A DNA stretch of 64,000 nucleotides, from positions 91,023,681 through 91,087,680 of the forward strand of contig NC_030681.2 in the NCBI RefSeq assembly GCF_000004195.4. The letters run 5' to 3'. The stretch comes from Xenopus tropicalis. Taxonomy: Eukaryota > Chordata > Amphibia > Anura > Pipidae. Every line of letters starts with the position of its first letter. The first letter of the stretch is position 1. The notes beneath the pieces are model-generated. The model was not told where the DNA came from and ran no database searches. It saw nothing but the letters and a program-made list of their open reading frames with translations. Below are positions 22,309 to 33,215 of the stretch, piece by piece. A program made the translations under genes and the position numbers.

Positions 22309-22535
22309 GTGAGTTTGCCAAACTCTATATCCAACTCATTATATCACTTATTGATTCAGATTTCAGGACTTTGTATCGTTGTATCTGTAACTCTAAAGCC
22401 CAAATCTTTATATCATTTTTAAATTAATTTATTATAAGAAATTAATTTAAACATTATTGGTAGCAGTGTTGTACACTTCTACACAGTGTTGTCTAATAAT
22501 TAATATATATATTATTACTTTTTTCTAACACACAG

Positions 22536-22680
22536 TAAAGTGCCAGAGGTGCATCTTGAACAAGCTGAAGACACCTGTGTTGACAAGGAAGACAAAGCTC
22601 CATTGCGAGAGGACCTATTTTTCTATTTCTTATTATCATGTGCTAATGCAGTGCAAAATATTTCTCAGCAACAGTCGTGA
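22536..22680 (+). CDS. Novel gene, exon 12 (last coding exon, module D3)
   Basis: The acceptor TTTTTCTAACACACAG ends at 22535. The frame runs SKVPEVHLEQAEDTCVDKED, then KAPLREDLFFYFLLSCANAV and QNISQQQS, to TGA at 22678-22680. The first half matches exon 11; the second half is a new hydrophobic stretch. Just after the stop, GAACCAGAGAG|GTGAAG keeps the module's phase-2 donor, so this was probably once an internal module. Summed coding exons 1-12 give 1563 nt, 520 codons plus stop, with no frame break. Confidence 0.68.
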
Positions 22681-23590
22681 GAACCAGAGAGGTGAAGTTT
22701 CTGAATCCTAATCATTATATCATATTTTTAATTTATATTTAAGTTTTTAATCATGAAATAATGCAAATGTTATTGTGCAGTACATTGCTACAGTACTGGG
22801 TTGTAGTGCAGGTAGTAATGGAAAAAGAGAGACAATTAGATTTAGTAATTAGGATTTGTGCAAGAATATTGTTAATACAACATTAATAAAAATTATGAGA
22901 AACTCAGTTTCCAGAGCATTTTGAACTAGTCAAATGCAGTACCATTTACATTAGAAATATAAGCTTGGCAGAACCACAGATTTATAAGAATAATTGAACC
23001 CTTTTTTCTAATGTGCAGAGAGGTGCATCCTGTTCATTCCAAACCAACGTAAAATGCCTGAATTGATGAACAAGGAGAACCTTTTTCAAAAGGGGAGTAG
23101 AAGACACCTGGATGAACAGAAGTGATTAAATATTATTGCCTTGAGAGTAAAAAACCCCAGTTTTTCGTTATTCACTTCTGACTACGTTACATGCTCCAGT
23201 CTACAATAAGAACAAGAAATCAACATACTGAACATTATTGGACTTCAACTTGCAAGAAAAGGAAAAGTGTACCTCCCAATTGTACCTTTAACACATAAAA
23301 GAAATCTGAAGCAGTATTGCAGGTTAGCTAATAAATTAAGTCACCTTTGTAATGCATTTTTGTTATTATAGAGAAATATTTACAATAATGATAACTATCA
23401 TTTTATGTTTAGGATATGGACTCTCAAGGACTTTTGGGTCTATAACGAATCTTCTTTCCCGATTACAAGATATACGTTGGAACCCTAACTACAGTTTTCC
23501 AGAACAAGAAGCCAATATTTTTGGGACCTCAAATTACAAACTGTTTAGTTTTTAATAATGATGATAATGATTAATAAACTTTATTTATAA
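22681..23590 (+). other. 3' untranslated region and decayed exon copy of the novel gene
   Basis: After the stop there is a retained donor (22691-22697) and, at 23019, an acceptor TTTTTTCTAATGTGCAG followed by AGAGGTGCATCCTG. This repeats the intron/exon junction of exon 12 (CAGAGGTGCATCTTG) but soon meets TAA. Another acceptor-like ATGTTTAG at 23413 precedes a short open frame. AATAAA signals lie at 23330 and 23573. The exact 3' end is not determined. Confidence 0.45.
23573..23578 (+). terminator. Possible polyadenylation signal of the novel gene
   Basis: AATAAA about 900 bp after the stop codon, in a run of AATAA-like sequence. An alternative at 23330 is equally possible. Confidence 0.35.
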
Positions 23591-26500
23591 TAACGAATAA
23601 TAAATAATTATGTTAATAATGATAAATTGCTATTAGTGTTGTCCATTTAAATTAACAAATAGAATTCTGAGTTTAAATACAGATAGATCTTTATTATTTC
23701 GTGTTAGTTTGTTGGGAAAATTACATTGGGCAAAATCTGTATCTCACACAAATGAAAGGGGATGTTCACCTTCAGACAATAGTGGAAATTTGAACAACCC
23801 AGTGCCAGTAAAAACATTTTCTTTTTTCATCATCTTTTTTTTAAAAAAATATTTGATTTTTGAGATACATTCTAGTTTTGTTGCGCATCACCAATACTTC
23901 ACCAAAAGTTTCTGTGTCATCCCCTCAGGCAGGGGAATGCCCATGCAGAAAGCCAAATAAAGAAATTCAGGACTGAAGTGCTGCTGCGCATGTCCCTTCT
24001 TTGATATCTTTAAAACAGCCAATCAGATTAATGAAATGCAAATGAAGCTGGAGAGAAAAGGCATTGTGCCGTAGCATATCAGGACAGCAGAACATGCTTG
24101 AGAGAGGAAAATAATTTTTCCTAACAATTTTCAGCAGCAGAGGGGCAGTGTACTTCCAAAGTCTGACCCACACCAAGTCGTCGCCCAAATTTTAACCTGA
24201 ACCTGCACGCACATCACTACCTACCTAAGAAACATTAGGTGGAAGTTCAACAGTTTAGTGTATGGAATGAATATGTTTTCTTTTTTGTGCCTAGCAGTTG
24301 CCCTGTCGTAGTAAATAAGGCCCCAGAAATGCACTGGCTTTAGTACATTTAGGGCACTTGATTAATGGCAACAAAGTAGAGAGAGATCTGTCATGGGGGT
24401 TTTTCTCTGAGATCGGTAATAAACCCAACTTGCATGTATCATATGATTCACCATCTACAACTAAGTAAATTCTGGCACTATAGTTAATTGCAACCTAGTG
24501 TCATTTTTGCATATAGGTGCATCACCAGATAACTTTAAAAGTCAATTTCGGTCTAGAAATGAATCCATTTTATTTGAGATTGAGTTGACGTTCTTCACTA
24601 GTAATCCCACAACCCTTTTCACATAGTTCTGAGCACTGGAGAGGTGCATTCAGTGGTAACATCAGGTGTGCTGTCCCAGCCTACAGGGCTAGAAGCTCTT
24701 CTGCCTTCATCTAGCCCACAGTTTCATTTTAACTGGCCAAGAACAACAATGTCCTATTCTCTTTTGTATTTTAAGTGACTACCAAGGTGCTTTCCCCGAT
24801 ATACAGTATATTTATATAACTGCATTTTACACCCAAGAGAATGCCGGTTCAACCAACCGAACAGGAGCAGCAGAATTCCAAAAGCAGGAAACGTGTAAAT
24901 CCACTATAACTTGTAGATTTTATTGTGCCTTTAGATTTTAATGAATGATAACAACAGTCATTAAGCTTCAGAATCCATTTTGGGATTGAGAGAAATACAT
25001 TGTCACCCATTTAAGGAGTCAGGAACAAATGGTGACAAAAAAAAAAATGACTTTCCATTGCCATTTATTTCAGTTGTATATTTGTACATATGAGCTAGAA
25101 ATTAAAGTTTCAAGCTCAATCTACCATGTTTGGTTTGCATAGCAATAAATATGCTGATTATCTATTTTCTGTAGCAATTATACTGGCACATCTCTAGTTA
25201 CTATGCAAATTGTCAGTTTTCTGTAGTAATTATACTGGCATGACTAGGGGTTTAAATGCCCGTTATCTATTTTATTTAGTGATTATACTGGCTCATCTGG
25301 GGTAAAATGCTCATTATGCATTTTCTGTATTAATTATACTGGCACGTACATACTGGGGTATGTTTTGTTAAAACGGGTGTTGGATTTAAGGGAGTGTTTA
25401 CAAATTGCACATCCCCAAAAATTTTTTTGCAGTGCTGCATGCTGCACAATTTCATGATGTTTTCTTTTTTTAAACAGCCCCGTTGTTATATGATTAAGTA
25501 AGTTGTAAGCAACTTTATGGGTTTTATCAATAAATTGATTTCCTACAAACTTGGTTCCTAGTTATTGTATACAGGCTTAGTTTAGAATAACAGGTTGCCG
25601 TTGCTTGATTTCTTTGCTTCCCAGCTAAATTTTCTGCAGACACCCATGCCTCACAGGGGCTGTGCCTAAGAGTGTGTATGAGCACAAATACACAAAACTA
25701 TGCATTTTCACATTGATAAATGACCTGTTTGCACAAGCTGTGCCGGTCACTGCAGAGACACCAAGGAACTGATGGGAACGCATCAGCTTCTTTTAATCTG
25801 CAAAAAAATGCAAGTGGGGAGAAGACTAGGCACAAACCCATGTGCCCTGAACCTAGCCAATTCCTTTGCTGTTGTACACCCTAATAGGAAAAACTGACAT
25901 TGGAAGCAGAATGAGTGAAATCAACGGCCCTGTAAATAATGTAAGAGGCAATATAGACACAATCAGAACTTTGCTTTTGTTTTTTTTTGCCATCATCACA
26001 GTAATGTCCTGTAGCCAGCAAGGCCCCAACTGCACCAGAAGCTTACCAAGAGCTGACAATGACCCTGCCAAACAAGTAGATCTTTAAATGGATGGCCACC
26101 TTTTGTAAAAAGTTAATGATCTGTACTCCAGAAAGGGGTAAAGTCAGCTCCAATTAACTAATTGTCATACTAAAGAGTGTTTATAGATCTCAAGACTATA
26201 CAGATTTTAGAAAATCCACAGAGCCTGCACTGGTACTGCCTTGCTTTTCTTCTCTATTCCTTGCTACCTCTATCCTTGTCTGCTTTATTTGTTATACCCC
26301 TAATCCCACCTTGCCTTCTGTGTTTTCTGCCATTCTTTGTCTCCTTAACTTATTAAATATCCCTCATTTTAGTCTGCAAATTCAATGGCTTCTCTATTTT
26401 CTTTTCTTTTTCTATTATGTAAGCCTCTCTTCTCCCATTTTTCTTTCTACTAACCTCCTATCTCTAGGTTCCCTTAAAGTGTTTCATTGTGTGTACTTCC

Positions 26501-26605
26501 ACTCCTTACTGTATAGGCATCACCTTTTCGACCCCACCACCTTTGACCATATGCCTCTGCTCCCACACCTTTGCTATGCTAAATTCATCATAACTGACTG
26601 CAAAC
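23591..26605. other. Intergenic stretch
   Basis: I see no gene. 25100-25350 repeats a TGCTNATTATCTATTTTCTGT...AATTATACTGGCA unit about four times (25150, 25210, 25260, 25310), an old tandem repeat of roughly 60 bp. The rest is unremarkable AT-rich sequence. Confidence 0.45.
25130..25345 (+). repeat. Diverged tandem repeat, about 60-bp unit
   Basis: Four related copies of ATGCNNATTNTCNNTTTTCTGT followed by AATTATACTGGCA. The copies are clearly similar by eye but uneven in length. Confidence 0.6.
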
Positions 26606-27471
26606 TTCTTATTACAGAATAGCAAAAGAACAAAAGTTTTTGTGTTTGTGCCTTTAAGAATTAACTTTTATTTCATACGATTAAAAAGAGAATAGGTAAC
26701 ACTGATAAGTAATTAATTTGCTAATTAAAAACCACTTGTCCATAAATGGGCATAGTGGAACCAATCATTACATATGTCTCAGCTAAAAGAAACAACATAA
26801 CAAAATAAAAGGTGGCGATATAGGGGGGAAAAAGGGGGGGAAGGAGAGAGAACGAAAAATAGGGGGAGAGGAACTACCAATAAACATAAATCAATGACCC
26901 AATTGTAGCAATTATTTGGTCAATTATGGGAATAAAGTTCATTAGTGTGGGTGCACTGTACATTATTTGCAATAAACTCACTGGCTTTGGCTCACAAATT
27001 ATCCTATATTCTTAGCCAAACGATACTGCAAATTAAGCAGAGTATATTAATCATTGTGGCAGGGCAAATAGAGGGTTGCGCGCAGCGATCTAAACCCAGC
27101 AGCCTCAGCGGCACTCTTAACAAAAATATCAAACACACCACTGCCTGCACTGGGACACTAATGTGTCAAATGTTAGTACAAACGCGCTTACTTCCAACCA
27201 TGCGCTAATAATTAAGCGCCGCGAACCCCACAAGGCACTCTGTGCAGGGTCCGTTCCAACGCCCACCCACTCAATTGCGTTCCATGTGCAGAGCCTGAGC
27301 GCTCCCTTTAATTAACGGGTCACGCACTCTTTGCACCACACAAGCCAAGACCCAGTCTGTTAAAAGAACAGCCACCCACAGACTCAACGTGCGGCTCGTA
27401 CTGGCCGCATTCCTCCCGGACAGATAAATCCTGTCCCCTAAGTAAAAACTCTCTCCGTTCTTATTACAGAA
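26606..27471 (-). mobile_element. Unidentified 838-bp insertion with 14-bp target duplication
   Basis: TTCTTATTACAGAA occurs at 26606-26619 and again at 27458-27471, bracketing 26620-27457. The inside differs from the flanks: its right half is GC-rich, with many CpG (27070-27430), and its left half carries G-runs. Read on the minus strand, it would start GC-rich and end with AATAAAAG shortly before TTTTGTTCTTTTGCTA, which suggests a reverse-transcribed insertion in minus orientation. No reverse transcriptase or long ORF is visible. A non-autonomous LINE derivative or a retrocopy are options. Confidence 0.55.
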
Positions 27472-27495
27472 CTTGCTTTGGACTGAATGCTTCTC

Positions 27496-28067
27496 TTAAA
27501 GAAGAACTAAAGCCTAACTAAAGAAGTAGGGCAGAAATGTTGTACATTATATTTTGGGCTTTTGTACCAGCCCAAGGCAACCACAGCCCTTTATCACTGA
27601 AGATCTGTGTCTTCAGTAGCTCTATCTTCTTTCCTGTTGAATGCCTGCACATGCTCTGTGCTGCTGGCAGTTACTGAGCTTAGGGACCAACACAAAATAT
27701 ACTGCTGATTAGTAATTCATTCAGATTCACATAAAATGACAAATCTGAAACCAGGGCATTTGCATCAGAACTGAATAATAAACCCGGTAGCATCAGCTTA
27801 TATGACAGACATATCTCATTTTGTGGTTGATAATTTGCAATGACCCCTAAGCTCAGCTTCTCAACAGCTGCTCAGAGCCCACTGAGCATGTGCACTGTCC
27901 TGGACAGTTCTAACAGAATCCAAGATAGGAAGCTCCTGTGACAACTGTAACAGCCTATATCATTACTACTATAGAGATGTTGAAACTTTAAGCCAGTCCA
28001 GTCAGTTTATTATATAAAATATGGCATTTCTAGCCATATTCATTTTTAGGGTTAAGTTCTCCTTTAA
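27496..28067. mobile_element. T2/Kolobok-type MITE, long subfamily
   Basis: The ends are TTAAAGAAGAACTAAAGCC and GGTTAAGTTCTCCTTTAA, imperfect inverted repeats bounded by TTAA. The interior (CAGCCCAAGGCAACCACAG, CTCAACAGCTGCTCAGAGC) matches a very common frog repeat as I recall it. It is 572 bp with no ORF. Confidence 0.7.
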
Positions 28068-28440
28068 GAAAGTTTTGAACAGAGCAGTGTGACTGAACTA
28101 GTCTGAATCTCTGCACGCAGTCCAATCTTTAGTGCATGGCTCAAAACATTACTTAGAAAAGTGTGCATTCCAAAGTGATTGTTCTGAAAGTTTTAATTCC
28201 CTATGGCCACAATGGAAGAAGAAAGCTTGGGCCCTCTGGGAGTTTCCTTAATACCCCGGTGGGCCAGTCCAACCCTGATTACTGCTAAAGTGAATTCTGT
28301 TAGCTGTCTGCTCCACGAAGCCTATTCCTATGTACTCAGGTACTAAGGCAATAAGCTTGACTTGACTTCAATTCAGAGAGATAATTAAGTTATTTCACTT
28401 TTCCAACTGAGTAGAAAATTGTCTTGACAGTCACAAAAGT
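28068..28440. other. Intergenic, nothing recognised
   Basis: No repeat arms, ORFs or splice-site pairs worth calling. Confidence 0.4.
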
Positions 28441-28640
28441 TTTACAGAATTATTATTATTTATATAGCGCCATCAATTTGCAGAATAGAGGGGTACAAAA
28501 GACAGAACAGTTAAAATGTACATATAAACAATTCACAAAAATGGGTTGCAGTTACATTTGGATGAGGATCGGAGACACTAGGGGGAGGGCCCTGCTCGCA
28601 AGAGCTTACATTCTAAAAGGGAAGGCTGAGACATAAGGTC
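28441..28640 (+). repeat. Dispersed repeat (TATTTATATAGCGCCATCAA)
   Basis: Begins TTATTATTTATATAGCGCCA and continues to GAGCTTACATTCTAAAAGGG. The same opening occurs at 36407, cut off by a MITE, and a related one at 13985. It is likely a retroposon fragment known in frog genomes; no polymerase III box is evident to me. Confidence 0.5.
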
Positions 28641-30080
28641 AGGGTAACTAGCATGGCGTTAGAGTAAAGTGACAGTAAGTGCTTTAGGTTATAGGCTTGA
28701 GTGAAAAGGTGAGTTTTAAGAGACTGATAGGTGCAGCGAGTGAGAAGTCCTGGATAAGAGACTGAGAGGAGGGGATGAGTGAGGAGGAGAGTAGGTCATG
28801 TGTAGAGTGAAGGTTATGTCTGGGAAAGTGACACATTAATAAATGCAATTTAGTGTGCCCGCTCATCACAATGTTTTCAGTAGTCACACATTATTTTTTA
28901 GTGGGGTGCTATAGACACAAAAACTGATCTGTGACATGTACAGTATTTTGGTATTAGAATCATGAGATTCAGTTCGTTCATGGGTACCCTTAACCAGGTC
29001 ACATTTTATGCAACAGTTTGCTATTTTTTTATTTTCTACTTTTCCTGGGAACTGACTTTAAATACTTCCTATAGTGTCTGTTATATTATGTTGTAAGTTA
29101 GATAATTGTCCTAACAGATGGAACTGCACCAGACAGAGCAAGTATGCATCCGATTCAGCAGGCTTTCGGGGGGGAAATGTCTTTGTGACATGCTTTATGC
29201 ATCAGAGAATTACTCTATCTCCTCATGACCACTGGGGTTTCATCTATGGCTCTGTTATTTTTTCCAAAAAGGAGAAATTCTAGGGTTCATTTATTAATGC
29301 AAGCACAGCTGCCATGTGTTAAAATGGTAGTAAAATTAAGCTTGCACTGACATTATTCACAAAGGTACTTGGTTCATCACCAACTTGGGGTGAGCACCCG
29401 TTCACGATATCAACCTGCTCTGATAAAATGCACAGAATCGCATGTATGCAAGGTTAACCTAGATTTACTGGCAGGCTGGCTGTGAGTAACTCCAAGGTGC
29501 CCTTAGTGACTTGTATTCTTAGCCACAAGTGATTAATAAAAAAATAATAGCTTGATAAAGACATTTTGTGCCCTAAGATTTCAATTAAGGTACTTTAAAT
29601 TCAAGTTCTACATGGGAGTACGTTCAGGAACACTTTTGGCCCAGGAAAAGATCCCTGAAGTGTGGCCTGTCCTGAGAAAACGGGGAAAAATATGGACCTT
29701 AGACAAATAAGTTGTTGAAGTTGTTTACATGTCTTATATATAGTTTTTGTATCAAACTTTCTTTACCAGTACAATTCACAGCATTAATCTTTGGGATTAG
29801 TTCCCTTTTGTTATTTGCATTAATCTAGTTATGCAATTGACATCTGTGCATAGCAGTTGAAGATTACTATAAGAGCAACACACGCAGTCACCTTGAGCCT
29901 GTAATTTCCAGGGGCCCAGCACAGTGGAGAGGGAACAAGGCTGGGGCAGTAATTTTAAATAGGATAAGGGTTTGCACACAAGAAACAGTAGATTAATAAG
30001 ATAATACATACCACAAAATGTGCATAGGCAAAAGAAGACAAACAAGTTAGCGGATACACTTGCCAAAGATGAGAATTACC
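28641..30080. other. Intergenic stretch
   Basis: No supported gene. Short ORFs (60-90 codons) show no family resemblance and no splice context. Confidence 0.4.
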
Positions 30081-30112
30081 CCAACGTTTCGGCAAAGAAA
30101 CCTTTCTCAAGG
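30081..30112 (-). ncRNA. Penelope-like fragment with hammerhead-like core (degenerate)
   Basis: On the minus strand it reads CTTGAGAAAGGTTTCTTTGC followed by CGAAACGTTGG. The layout (T/C)TGANRA, GG...CC arm, GAAACGT matches 30800-30834 and 56034-56066. Penelope-like elements carry hammerhead ribozymes in their terminal repeats. The first block departs from the CUGANGA consensus. Confidence 0.35.
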
Positions 30113-30588
30113 GGAATCCTGATGCATAAGTTGATGTGGAAGGCTGGGGCAGGACAGGAGAGAAGCTGATATGAGATTGAGAGGGAGTTGGGGACAGCCA
30201 GGGCCCATGCCACTGCTGCTTAGCAAATTTGCATAACCATATTCTGAGAAACGCAGGAAATAAATGTATCTTACTTTGGGGCTTTGATAATGATTTAATA
30301 CTCAGGAGCATTTGCTGACATATAAGACATGACAATCGGTTATAGAAGTGAGTTCCTGAACTCCCTCATGTTTGCTATAATAGATTAGTTTGCTATAATA
30401 GATTACTTTGGCTTGCTGCCCAACAGATAAAAAAAATGTTTTTTTCCCACAAGCGGGTTCTAAAACCTGCCAAGGTTTTTATTTTTTTTTATTGTTCTTT
30501 TATTTATCATGGAATAAAATCCTGTTGATTTGCTTTCAGGAACTCATTTACACCCTTAGGCTTGAGCAAAAATAAATCAGGTCATACT

Positions 30589-30693
30589 TGAATCAATATA
30601 ATAATATAAATTTAATAGCTTGGTATGATACAATCCATGGGAGACTGTAGATTGTCAGCAAGATCCTTGAGACAAGGGTGAAGCACTGCACAC
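30589..30693 (+). repeat. 105-bp direct duplication, copy 1
   Basis: Matches 30903-31007 with two mismatches that I can see, from TGAATCAATATAATAATATA to AGCACTGCACAC. The two copies bracket a 209-bp Penelope-like piece. Confidence 0.9.
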
Positions 30694-30902
30694 TTTCACG
30701 TCATTGTTTGTGGGGGTGTCCCACACTTTCACGTTATTGACCGTTGGTTTCCCGCCAAACACTGTATATAAGGTTTCTACTCACTGTCCTTTTGTAACTT
30801 TGACAAAGGCTGGTGTTACAGCCGAAACGTCAGTTCTCTCGCCTTGAAAATAAAGCTTCAAAAATAGAACTTTAAGACCTGTGTGAGCGGTACCTGCTTT
30901 CA
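30694..30902 (+). mobile_element. Penelope-like terminal fragment
   Basis: A 209-bp insertion between 105-bp duplications. It includes a TATA-like TGTATATAAGG (30765-30775), the motif TTTGACAAAGGCTG...CAGCCGAAACGTC and an AATAAAG at 30848. The phrase 'acaaaggc...gccgaaacgt' is characteristic of Penelope-like terminal repeats. No protein-coding part is present. Confidence 0.5.
30800..30834 (+). ncRNA. Hammerhead-ribozyme-like core
   Basis: TTGACAA, then a perfect 5-bp stem (GGCTG/CAGCC) with a GTGTTA loop, then GAAACGTC. The arrangement equals the hammerhead order CUGANGA, stem II, GAAAC, but the first block has changes that would probably abolish catalysis. Confidence 0.35.
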
Positions 30903-31007
30903 TGAATCAATATAATAATATAAATTGAATAGCTTGGTATGATACAATCCATGGGAGACTGTAGACTGTCAGCAAGATCCTTGAGACAAGGGTGAAGCAC
31001 TGCACAC
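30903..31007 (+). repeat. 105-bp direct duplication, copy 2
   Basis: Second copy of 30589-30693; see that entry. It continues into unique sequence after CACAC. Confidence 0.9.
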
Positions 31008-31220
31008 GTTTCAAATGCTGGTTTTCATCTCTGCCCTTTGGGGACCCCAGCTTGACAGCAAATGAGCTGCCCAAGGGCAGATACCAGAAGATCCACAACA
31101 ATAAACAAACAATAAAGCTTCAAATATGCTATGTAAAAATACACCAACTTTTGGTAACTTTCTTATTGTTACTACACTAGGATGCTAAAATCTTGGAAAA
31201 CCTCTTACTTTCCGCTCCCT

Positions 31221-31653
31221 TTAAAAGGGTGGTTCACCTTTAATTTAACTCTAAATATGTTATAGAATGTCTAATTCCATCTAATTCATCATTGTTTATT
31301 TCTTATTTATAGCTTTTTCCAACTCTTTGTTGTTTCAAATGGGGTCACTGACCCCAGCAGCCAAAAAAACGATTGCTCTGAGAGGCTACAGTTTTATTGT
31401 TATTGTTACTTTTTAGAACTTTTTTTTTCTATTCAGTCCTTCTCCTATGTATATCAGTCTCTCATTCAAACCACTCCCTGGTTGCTAAGGTAATTTGAAC
31501 CCTAACAACCAGCCAAACTGGAGAGTTGTTGAACAATTATTGAAATAATTAAAAAACTACAGATAAAAAAATGAAGACCAATTGCAAATTATCTCAGAAT
31601 ATTACTCTCTACATCATGCTAAAAGTTAACTCAAAGGTGAACAACTCATTTAA
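31221..31653. mobile_element. T2/Kolobok-type MITE
   Basis: Starts TTAAAAGGGTGGTTCACCTT and ends AAAGGTGAACAACTCATTTAA, inverted repeats bounded by TTAA. The interior includes GGGGTCACTGACCCC and CTGGTTGCTAAGG, shared in part with 63321-63590. It has no ORF. Confidence 0.72.
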
Positions 31654-32950
31654 CTACAAATTCTCAGAAGCAATTCAATCTAAACTAATATTTCATTTAG
31701 AAATACATGTGAAGTATCGATTGCTGTTGCTATGTAAGTAAAATAATAATAAGGGTATGAGTAATAGAGTTTTAGAGTGAGTTATTATCCATTCAAAAAC
31801 ACTGCTGCCATCATTCTTTAATGAATCTGTGTCTCAGTAGAAAGCCTTTGTTACAAACAGTGTAGCATGTAGATACTAAATCGTATTGTGTGACTGCCTA
31901 CTTGGAAATACATTTTTTTAAGCTTGGATAAAGCAGGGATCATGGCTGTTTGAAAGTTTGATCTTGTGTATAAACTGCTAGATTATCGTTTGTGTTTGGC
32001 AATCCAAATTCCTCCTACTGCAATCCTGCTTTGTATATATTTATGCTAACCATCCAAACATCACTACTCAACACGTTTCTTGCAATCCTTCAGATGAGAT
32101 AGAAATTAAATGTAAACTGACTGTCCTTTATTTCAGGAAGATGAAATATGATGGGGTTTTAATCACAAAGGGAATGTTTAAATTCCAAAAATGAACTAAA
32201 TACAGATGGATTGGACTCAGTAACAACAAACTATGCAGTTTTTGACAGCCATAACTAACCAATAGAAGCTGGATGCAAATGGGAACATTTTCTTTGAAAA
32301 TGAATTCTGATTGCTTGGATACTCTTTGCTTTTTTTATTTTGTTTTTCAATTATTTCTGCTAAAAATAAAGCATTATCTCTTTTGTGGAAACAATAGTTC
32401 TTAAAGAAGAGGTTGCATATTTAAACATCACTTTCCAAAAATAACATTCCTGCTCACTGAATGATTAGCAGACATTTCCATCCAATTAAACATTTTAAGC
32501 TTATATAAAAACAAACATGGAGTCCCCATAGATACCTTGCCAACCGGGCGACAGGGGTTTGACCCCTCTTGGACATCCTATATCCAGTGCAGCAAGTGAA
32601 AGGAAAGTGGGTTATAGTAACTTGTAGACTGTATTCTTTTAAGCTGAGGAGTTAATCCCCTTGACCCTGTATCTTAGTCCGTGTAGTGAACTAAAGCATT
32701 CTAGGCAATAGCCCTACTGTCCCAAGGAATAACCTACCTATAGTCTAGTATAGTTTATTGGATGGAATAGGGGAGATGTACAAATGGTGTAGTGCTCTTG
32801 CAGGAATAAAGGCTTATGCTGAGTTAGTCATGCCACTAAACAACCTTTTAGGGAACAAAAAAGACTAAAAATACTGTAGATTTATTTGTTTAAACATAAG
32901 ATTACTTTTAGCATATCCCACCGACATAATGATTGAAAGGCATTTCTCTA
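31654..32950. other. Intergenic, nothing recognised
   Basis: AT-rich sequence without exon signals or repeat arms that I can identify. Confidence 0.4.
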
Positions 32951-32952
32951 TA

Positions 32953-33215
32953 GTACATAGTAACATAGTATCATAGGTTGAAAAGACACTTGTCCATCAA
33001 GTTCAACCTTGTATGTCTAGGTGAAAGCTGCTTACTGCTAGTCAATTCAAAGAAAAGCAAAACACCCCATCTGATGCCTCTTGAATTTGTCTTAGAAGAG
33101 GAAATAAATCCTTCCTGACCCCAAGAGAACAATCGGACCAATATTTGGATAAACTTTGTTCCAAAAGCTATTTTCAATAAAATAAATTTCCTCACTTGTT
33201 AAAAAGGCATCTAAG
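32953..33215 (-). mobile_element. Old CR1-type LINE 3' end
   Basis: AGTAACATAGTATCATAGGTTG and the hairpin GGTTGAA...CAAGTTCAACC are the reverse complement of the 3' end of the CR1-like copies at 47.2, 52.0 and 54.0 kb. The next bases (TTCCTGACCCCAAGAG, ACAATCGGACC) recur in diverged form at 49190-49220 and resemble 41860-41890 on the other strand. Confidence 0.6.

Noticed and set aside
23352..23555. 67-codon ORF after the novel gene
   Set aside because: It lies in the likely 3' UTR, no conserved motif is seen, and the last coding exon already ends in frame; kept only as possible 3' exon.
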